From JAJFVC01 sp039698075 (lineage in GTDB: Bacteria; Planctomycetota; Planctomycetia; Pirellulales; Thermoguttaceae), in the NCBI GenBank assembly GCA_039698075.1, contig JBDKTJ010000052.1:1-18128 (forward strand): a stretch of DNA of 18,128 nucleotides. The letters run 5' to 3'. The notes under the pieces are model-generated. The model had not been told where the DNA came from. It ran no database searches and was given only the letters and a program-made list of their open reading frames with translations. Shown piece after piece: positions 13,774 to 18,128 of the stretch (its first letter is position 1; each line of letters begins with the position of its first letter). Position numbers and translations under genes: made by a program.

Positions 13774-16389
13774 ATGATGAAAACCAACGAACTGCGTGAA
13801 AAATATCTGACTTTTTTCGAGTCCAAAGGCTGTACGCGACGTCCGAGCGATGTGCTGGTGCCCCGTTGGGACCCGTCCGTCCTGTTCACGCCCGCCGGCA
13901 TGAACCAGTTCAAGGACCACTTCCTGGGCCGGTGCAAATTGGACTTCACCCGGGCCACGACCTGTCAAAAATGCCTCCGCACGGGCGATATCGACAACGT
14001 CGGCCGCACGGCCTACCACCACACGTTCTTCGAGATGCTCGGCAATTTCAGCTTCGGCGACTACTTCAAGCGCGATGCGATCCACTGGGCCTGGGAGTTT
14101 TTGACCTCCAAGAAGTGGCTCGGTCTGGACCCGTCCAAGCTGTCGGCCACGATCTATCTGGACGACGAGGAAGCCGCCGGCATCTGGCTCAATGAAATCC
14201 GCCTGCCCACCGATCGGTTGCAGCGGCTCGGCGAGGACGAAAACTTCTGGCCGGCCAACGCCCCCAGCCAAGGCCCCGACGGCGTTTGCGGCCCTTGCAG
14301 CGAGATTTATTACCACACGCCCTTCGGCTCGGTCGAAATCTGGAATCTCGTGTTCACCCAGTTCAACCGCGTCGGCGATCCGCCCGACAATTTGCGGCCG
14401 CTGCCCAGCAAGAACATCGACACCGGCATGGGCCTGGAGCGCACGGCGTCGGTGTTGCAGGGTGTCGAGTCGAACTTCCACATCGACATCCTGCGTCCGC
14501 TGGTCGAAGCCGCCGGCGAGGTGTGCGGCGTCCGGTATGATCCGACCGACGAAAACAGCCGCCGGTTGCGTCGCATCGCCGACCACGTCCGGGCCTGCAC
14601 GTTCGCGATCCACGAAAACGTCTATCCCGGCAACAAGAAACAGGGCTACGTGATCCGCCGGCTGTTGCGCCGCGCCGTGTTGGACGGCCGGCAGTTGGGC
14701 GTCCGCGACCCGTTCCTGCACAAGCTGGTCGGCAAGGTGGCCGAATTGATGCGGCAGCCCTATCCCGAACTGAGCCAAACCACCGCCGCCGTCTCCGACG
14801 TGATCGAAAAGGAAGAGGCCAACTTCCTGAGCACCTTGGACGCCGGACTCGAGCGGATCGAGCGAATCTTCGAGCAAATGAAACATCAACATCGCGGCGT
14901 GGTCTCGGGCGACGAGGCCGCCGACATGTTCCAAACCCACGGTTTTCCGCCCGAGCTGTTTGAAACGCTCGCCGCCGAACATAATTTCGCGTTCGACTGG
15001 AAGGGTTTCCGCGACGAGATGGAGCGCCACGGCATCGAGTCGGGCGGCGGCCAAAAGGTCGAACTGTTCCGCCACGATCCGCTAGAAGCCCTGAAAAAAG
15101 CCGTCCACGGCAGCACGTTCCTCGGCTACGACACGCTCGAAACGACCGACGCCGAAGTGTTGGGCATCATCGCCAACGACCAGCTTTGCGAGCAAGTCGA
15201 CGAGGTGGACCACGAGGGTCCGATCGTCGTGGTGCTCGACAAAACCCCGTTCTACGGCGAGATGGGCGGCCAGTTGGGCGACACCGGCGAACTGGTCGGA
15301 AGCCATTTCCGTTTCGAGGTGACCGACACGCAAGTGGACGGCGGCTTCACGCTCCACCGCGGCCACCTGCGCGAGGGTCGGCTCACCCTGGGCGATCGGA
15401 TCGACGCCCGAGTGGACGTCCAGCGCCGTCAAGGCATCCGCCGGGCCCATTCGGCCACGCACCTGCTGCACCACGCCCTGCAAAACGTGTTGGGCGGCCA
15501 CGCCCTGCAACAGGGCTCCAAAGTGGACGACGACCTGTTGCGATTCGACTTCGCCAACCCCTCGGCCGTCACCGCCGAACAGCTCGACCGAATCGAGGAC
15601 GAGGTGAACGCCAAGATTTTGGCGGGCGAGCCGATCGGCTGCCAGAACATCCCGTTGGCCGACGCCCGAAAGGCCGGCGCCACGATGCTCTTCGGCGAAA
15701 AATATCCCGACATGGTCCGCATGGTCACGATGGGCGATTTCAGCCGCGAGCTGTGCGGCGGCACCCACCTGACCAATACCGGACAGATTGGCGTTTTTCA
15801 GATCCTCAGCGAGGAGAGCGTCGCGGCGGGCACCCGGCGGATCACCGCCTTGACCGGATGCGGTGCGCTGCGTCACATTCGCCGCGACCGATCGATCTTG
15901 CATCATGCCGCCGCGGCGTTGCGAGTGCCCGACGACGAACTGGCCGACCGCATCCACGCGCTGCAAAAGGAAGTCCGGCAGTTGAAAAAACAGGCCACGG
16001 CCGGTCCGAAGGGCGGGCCCACGATCGACGAGTTGGTCGCCAAAGCCATCGACCTGAGCGGCGTCAAACTGGTGCTGGCCGAGATGCCCGGCGGTCCCAA
16101 CGAACTGCGTCAGGTGATCGACCAATTGCGCCGCAAAATCTCGCCGGTCGCCGTACTGCTGGCCAATCGCCAGGAGGACGAAAACAAACTGACGATGATC
16201 GCCGGTCTGAGTCGCGACCTGGTCGGCCGGGGTTTGGACGCGGTCACGTGGATCCGCGACGTCGCCAAAGTGGTCGACGGCGGCGGCGGCGGGCGGCCCG
16301 ACATGGCCCAAGCCGGCGGCAAGCTGCTCGACAAACTGCCCGACGCCTTCGATTTCGCTCGAGACGAGTTGAAAAAGCTGCTCGGCTAG
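13774..16389 (+). CDS. alaS: Alanine--tRNA ligase
   Basis: This 871-residue enzyme joins alanine to tRNA-Ala using ATP. The class II aminoacylation domain covers about residues 1-240: motif 1 region around FTPAGMNQFKDHFLG, motif 2 RTAYHHTFFEMLGNFSFGDY (78-97), and motif 3 around GMGLERTASVLQG. The tRNA-recognition domain follows up to about 450. The editing domain has the zinc ligands H559 and H563 (HSATHLLHH) and C661 and H665 (CGGTH). The C-terminal oligomerisation domain (C-Ala) ends with GGGGGRPDMAQAGGK (836-850). All expected parts are present and the length is normal. Two ATGs stand in tandem at 13774 and 13777. The stop codon TAG lies in an 8-base direct repeat. Confidence 0.98.
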   Translation: MMKTNELREKYLTFFESKGCTRRPSDVLVPRWDPSVLFTPAGMNQFKDHFLGRCKLDFTRATTCQKCLRTGDIDNVGRTAYHHTFFEMLGNFSFGDYFKRDAIHWAWEFLTSKKWLGLDPSKLSATIYLDDEEAAGIWLNEIRLPTDRLQRLGEDENFWPANAPSQGPDGVCGPCSEIYYHTPFGSVEIWNLVFTQFNRVGDPPDNLRPLPSKNIDTGMGLERTASVLQGVESNFHIDILRPLVEAAGEVCGVRYDPTDENSRRLRRIADHVRACTFAIHENVYPGNKKQGYVIRRLLRRAVLDGRQLGVRDPFLHKLVGKVAELMRQPYPELSQTTAAVSDVIEKEEANFLSTLDAGLERIERIFEQMKHQHRGVVSGDEAADMFQTHGFPPELFETLAAEHNFAFDWKGFRDEMERHGIESGGGQKVELFRHDPLEALKKAVHGSTFLGYDTLETTDAEVLGIIANDQLCEQVDEVDHEGPIVVVLDKTPFYGEMGGQLGDTGELVGSHFRFEVTDTQVDGGFTLHRGHLREGRLTLGDRIDARVDVQRRQGIRRAHSATHLLHHALQNVLGGHALQQGSKVDDDLLRFDFANPSAVTAEQLDRIEDEVNAKILAGEPIGCQNIPLADARKAGATMLFGEKYPDMVRMVTMGDFSRELCGGTHLTNTGQIGVFQILSEESVAAGTRRITALTGCGALRHIRRDRSILHHAAAALRVPDDELADRIHALQKEVRQLKKQATAGPKGGPTIDELVAKAIDLSGVKLVLAEMPGGPNELRQVIDQLRRKISPVAVLLANRQEDENKLTMIAGLSRDLVGRGLDAVTWIRDVAKVVDGGGGGRPDMAQAGGKLLDKLPDAFDFARDELKKLLG

Positions 16390-16486
16390 TGCGTGTCGCA
16401 CAAACGTGTAGCGTTATCGGCGGCGTAACTCTGTGGTTCCGAAAACGATCGACACGCTACAGTTTTGTGAAATGTGCCCTAGTGCG
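16386..16486. repeat. Inverted-repeat element flanked by 8-base direct repeats
   Basis: CACAAACGTGTAGCGT (16399-16414) and ACGCTACAGTTTTGTG (16454-16469) are inverted arms matching at 14 of 16 positions; the inner 8 bases are perfect. The element is flanked by CTAGTGCG at 16386-16393 and 16479-16486. The first of these contains the alaS stop codon. The arrangement resembles a tiny non-coding mobile element with a target duplication. It could equally be a bidirectional terminator between the convergent alaS and PII genes, although there is no long T-run. No transposase is encoded. Confidence 0.5.
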
Positions 16487-16518
16487 CGTCCGCGTTACCG
16501 AGGCAGGCGGAACGGAAA

Positions 16519-16833
16519 TCACGCGGTCTCGGGCGGCTCGCCGAACGTGGGCAAAACAAAGATCTTGCCGTCGCCCATCCGGCCCGTTCGCGCAACCTCG
16601 ACGATCGTTCTGGCCACTTCATCGACCCGCGGATCCTCGACCCAAAGCGTGATCTCGACCTTCGGCAGATAGGCCATCGAATATTCGCTGCCGCGATATT
16701 CATCGAGGTAGCTTTTCTGACGTCCGTAGCCCTTCACCTCGCAAACGCCGCAGGCCTCGATCGGCGAATATTTCAACGCCTCGAGCACTTTCTCGACCAG
16801 GTACGGCTTCACGACGGCGACAATTTGTTTCAC
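16519..16833 (-). CDS. PII-family nitrogen signalling protein with shortened C-terminus
   Basis: This 104-residue protein belongs to the GlnB/GlnK family, trimeric sensors of 2-oxoglutarate and ATP/ADP. The start MKQIVAVVKP, Q39 in GYGRQKS, the T-loop with Y46 and Y51 (EYRGSEYSMAYLPK) and K58 are present. The B-loop TGRMGDGKIFVLP lies at 83-95. Y51 is the uridylylation site in enterobacterial GlnB. The C-terminal end differs: after residue 95 it reads TFGEPPETA, without the usual RIRTGE segment whose arginines contact ATP phosphates. No frameshift explains this, as no such motif is found in the other frames. The start is GTG at 16833, with GAGG 10 bases upstream. No amtB is nearby; murJ lies 56 bases upstream on the same strand. 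The sequence does not separate GlnB from GlnK. Confidence 0.88.
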   Translation of the reverse strand: MKQIVAVVKPYLVEKVLEALKYSPIEACGVCEVKGYGRQKSYLDEYRGSEYSMAYLPKVEITLWVEDPRVDEVARTIVEVARTGRMGDGKIFVLPTFGEPPETA

Positions 16834-16889
16834 GACAATCGATCCTCAACTCCGCAACAAAAGTCCGCGGCGGCCTTTTTTTGTGAAGA

Positions 16890-18128
16890 TCAAGAAACCC
16901 TTCCATGCAGCAACATACCCAACTCGCGTCCGCCAAGCAACCGGTACGTGCCGCAATAGACCGCCGCGCCGACCACCAACGGCACGCCGACCTGAACCAC
17001 TTGATCGACCAACCGGCCGCCGTTGGGAAAATAGCCCAGCGTCCCGTAGACCGCTACAGCCATCGCCGCAGTGGCCGCCGCCGAGCGAGCCACATTGGCC
17101 GCTAGCTCGCGCCACCCCAATCGAGCGTAACGCCGCGAAAAAACGGCCATCAACACCAACGTCTGCACAGCCGCGGCCATCGACGTGGAAGCCGCCAAGC
17201 CCGCCTCGGCCATCGGCCAAATCAACGTCAAATTGAGCGCCAAATTCATGCCGACCATCCATGCGGCGATCCGAACCGGCGTCACACAATCGTAGACCGC
17301 GTAAAAACCACGCACAACCACCTGCGACGCACAATACGCCCACACGCCCGACGCATACCAGGCGATCATCGTCGCGGTCCGCGCCGTGTCTTCCCGGTTG
17401 AAATAGCCGTGTTCGAGCAGCAGCCGTGCGATCGGCTCGGCCAGCAGAATCAGCCCGACGCCGGCCGGCAACGCCAGACAAAAAACCAACCGCAGCCCAA
17501 GGGTCATGTCGCCGCCCAGCCGCGTCCGATCGCCCCGGGCCGCATGCTGGCTCAACAGCGGAAAAATGGCCACGGCCACGGCCATGCCCACCAGGCCCAG
17601 CGGAAACTCACTCAACTGATCGCCGTAGAAAATGGCCGCCACCGCCCCTTGATGCATCGGATAGCGAACCGCGCCGCCGAGCCAGGGCACAAACTCCGGT
17701 CCGTCCGGCGCCCGAGCCAACCCCCACGCAATCAGGCTATCGTTGAACGTGTTGATCTGCGTCACGGCCATGCCGATCAACATCGGCACGAAATTGTGCC
17801 CAATCTGTTTCAACCCCGACTGGGCCGCCGCCCAATTGAAGTCGAACCGATAGCCTAACCGCCGAATCGTCGGCAATTGCACGGCCACCTGGCACATGCC
17901 GGCCACCAACACCCCGACGGCCAACACATAGGCCTGCGCCACCTGATTGCCCGAAAACCAAACCCACGCCACCAACGCCGCCAGCAGCCAAACGATGTTC
18001 AACATGGTCGGCGCCAGAGCCGGAACGCCAAAATGCCTCGCGGCGTACAACATCGTGCTCAATTGGGCCGCCACGCAGATCAGCATCAAATAGGGCAGCA
18101 TCACCGCCGAAAGGCCGACCAGCAACGT
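16890..18128 (-). CDS. murJ: MurJ-type lipid II flippase (MVF family), C-terminal part
   Basis: About 412 codons are visible and the frame stays open to the right edge, so the N-terminal 100 or so residues are outside the window. MurJ is the inner-membrane flippase that moves the peptidoglycan precursor lipid II outward. Eleven or so hydrophobic segments are visible. Family marks are LPYLMLICVAAQLSTMLYA followed by FGVPALAPTMLNIVW, the region QINTFNDSLIAW, and YGDQLSEFPLGLVGMAVAVA. After these come FPLLSQHAARGD and the block VVVRGFYAVYDCVTPVRIA. The usual LNA in the first loop is replaced by LYA. The stop is 56 bases before the PII start on the same strand, so the two may be co-transcribed. 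Confidence 0.92.
   Translation of the reverse strand, partial: TLLVGLSAVMLPYLMLICVAAQLSTMLYAARHFGVPALAPTMLNIVWLLAALVAWVWFSGNQVAQAYVLAVGVLVAGMCQVAVQLPTIRRLGYRFDFNWAAAQSGLKQIGHNFVPMLIGMAVTQINTFNDSLIAWGLARAPDGPEFVPWLGGAVRYPMHQGAVAAIFYGDQLSEFPLGLVGMAVAVAIFPLLSQHAARGDRTRLGGDMTLGLRLVFCLALPAGVGLILLAEPIARLLLEHGYFNREDTARTATMIAWYASGVWAYCASQVVVRGFYAVYDCVTPVRIAAWMVGMNLALNLTLIWPMAEAGLAASTSMAAAVQTLVLMAVFSRRYARLGWRELAANVARSAAATAAMAVAVYGTLGYFPNGGRLVDQVVQVGVPLVVGAAVYCGTYRLLGGRELGMLLHGRVS

Noticed and set aside
16861..16884. Plus-strand terminator-like GC stretch followed by seven T
   Set aside because: No plus-strand gene ends there and no convincing stem forms; on the minus strand the T-run becomes an A-run, so it cannot end murJ.
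1..18128. CRISPR array, tRNA or rRNA genes, or complete insertion sequence
   Set aside because: No regularly spaced repeats of the right length, no cloverleaf-like or ribosomal sequences, and no transposase pattern were seen in any frame.

Overview
The window is a GC-rich chromosomal segment dominated by the genes for the proton-pumping NADH:quinone oxidoreductase (respiratory complex I). The style suggests a planctomycete, possibly of the Pirellulales: nuo genes with long non-canonical linkers, few strong Shine-Dalgarno sites, a DUF2203 gene next to nuo, and a CsrA whose visible N-terminus resembles planctomycete CsrA as I remember it. This assignment is inference from recall, not from a search.

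Layout. Positions 1-67 (minus strand) hold the first 22 codons of csrA, cut by the window edge. A 372-base divergent intergenic region follows, with one plausible promoter in each direction. On the plus strand come nuoI (440-970), a DUF2203 gene (1053-1490), a 182-base leader region with a promoter-like sequence and an inverted repeat, and then a compact run nuoA-C-D-H-J-K-L-M-N (1673-11810). A small unrecognised helical protein (11824-12270) and a TatD-type nuclease gene (12263-13105) continue the same direction with very short spacing or overlap. A toxin-antitoxin pair (13197-13660) and alaS (13774-16389) follow, each with its own promoter-like sequence. The last part is on the minus strand: a shortened PII signalling gene (16519-16833) and the 3' part of a murJ-type lipid II flippase gene (16890 to the right edge). 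Between the convergent alaS and PII genes lies a short inverted-repeat element flanked by 8-base direct repeats.

How it works together. NuoA, H, J, K, L, M and N are the seven membrane subunits that move protons. NuoC, D and I are part of the peripheral arm that passes electrons to quinone. NuoB, which normally lies between NuoA and NuoC and carries the last iron-sulfur cluster (N2), is absent: only 2 bases separate nuoA from nuoC. The NADH-oxidising module NuoE/F/G is also absent from the window, and nuoI stands apart upstream. The cluster therefore encodes 10 of the 14 usual subunits; the rest must be elsewhere or the electron-input module must differ.

I see no clear evidence of a wholly new system. 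The points most worth a second look are the incomplete and rearranged nuo locus, a 17-base noncoding sequence shared by the nuoA and nuoM upstream regions, the nuoA leader inverted repeat, the inverted-repeat element after alaS, and the PII protein that lacks the usual C-terminal ATP-binding arginines.
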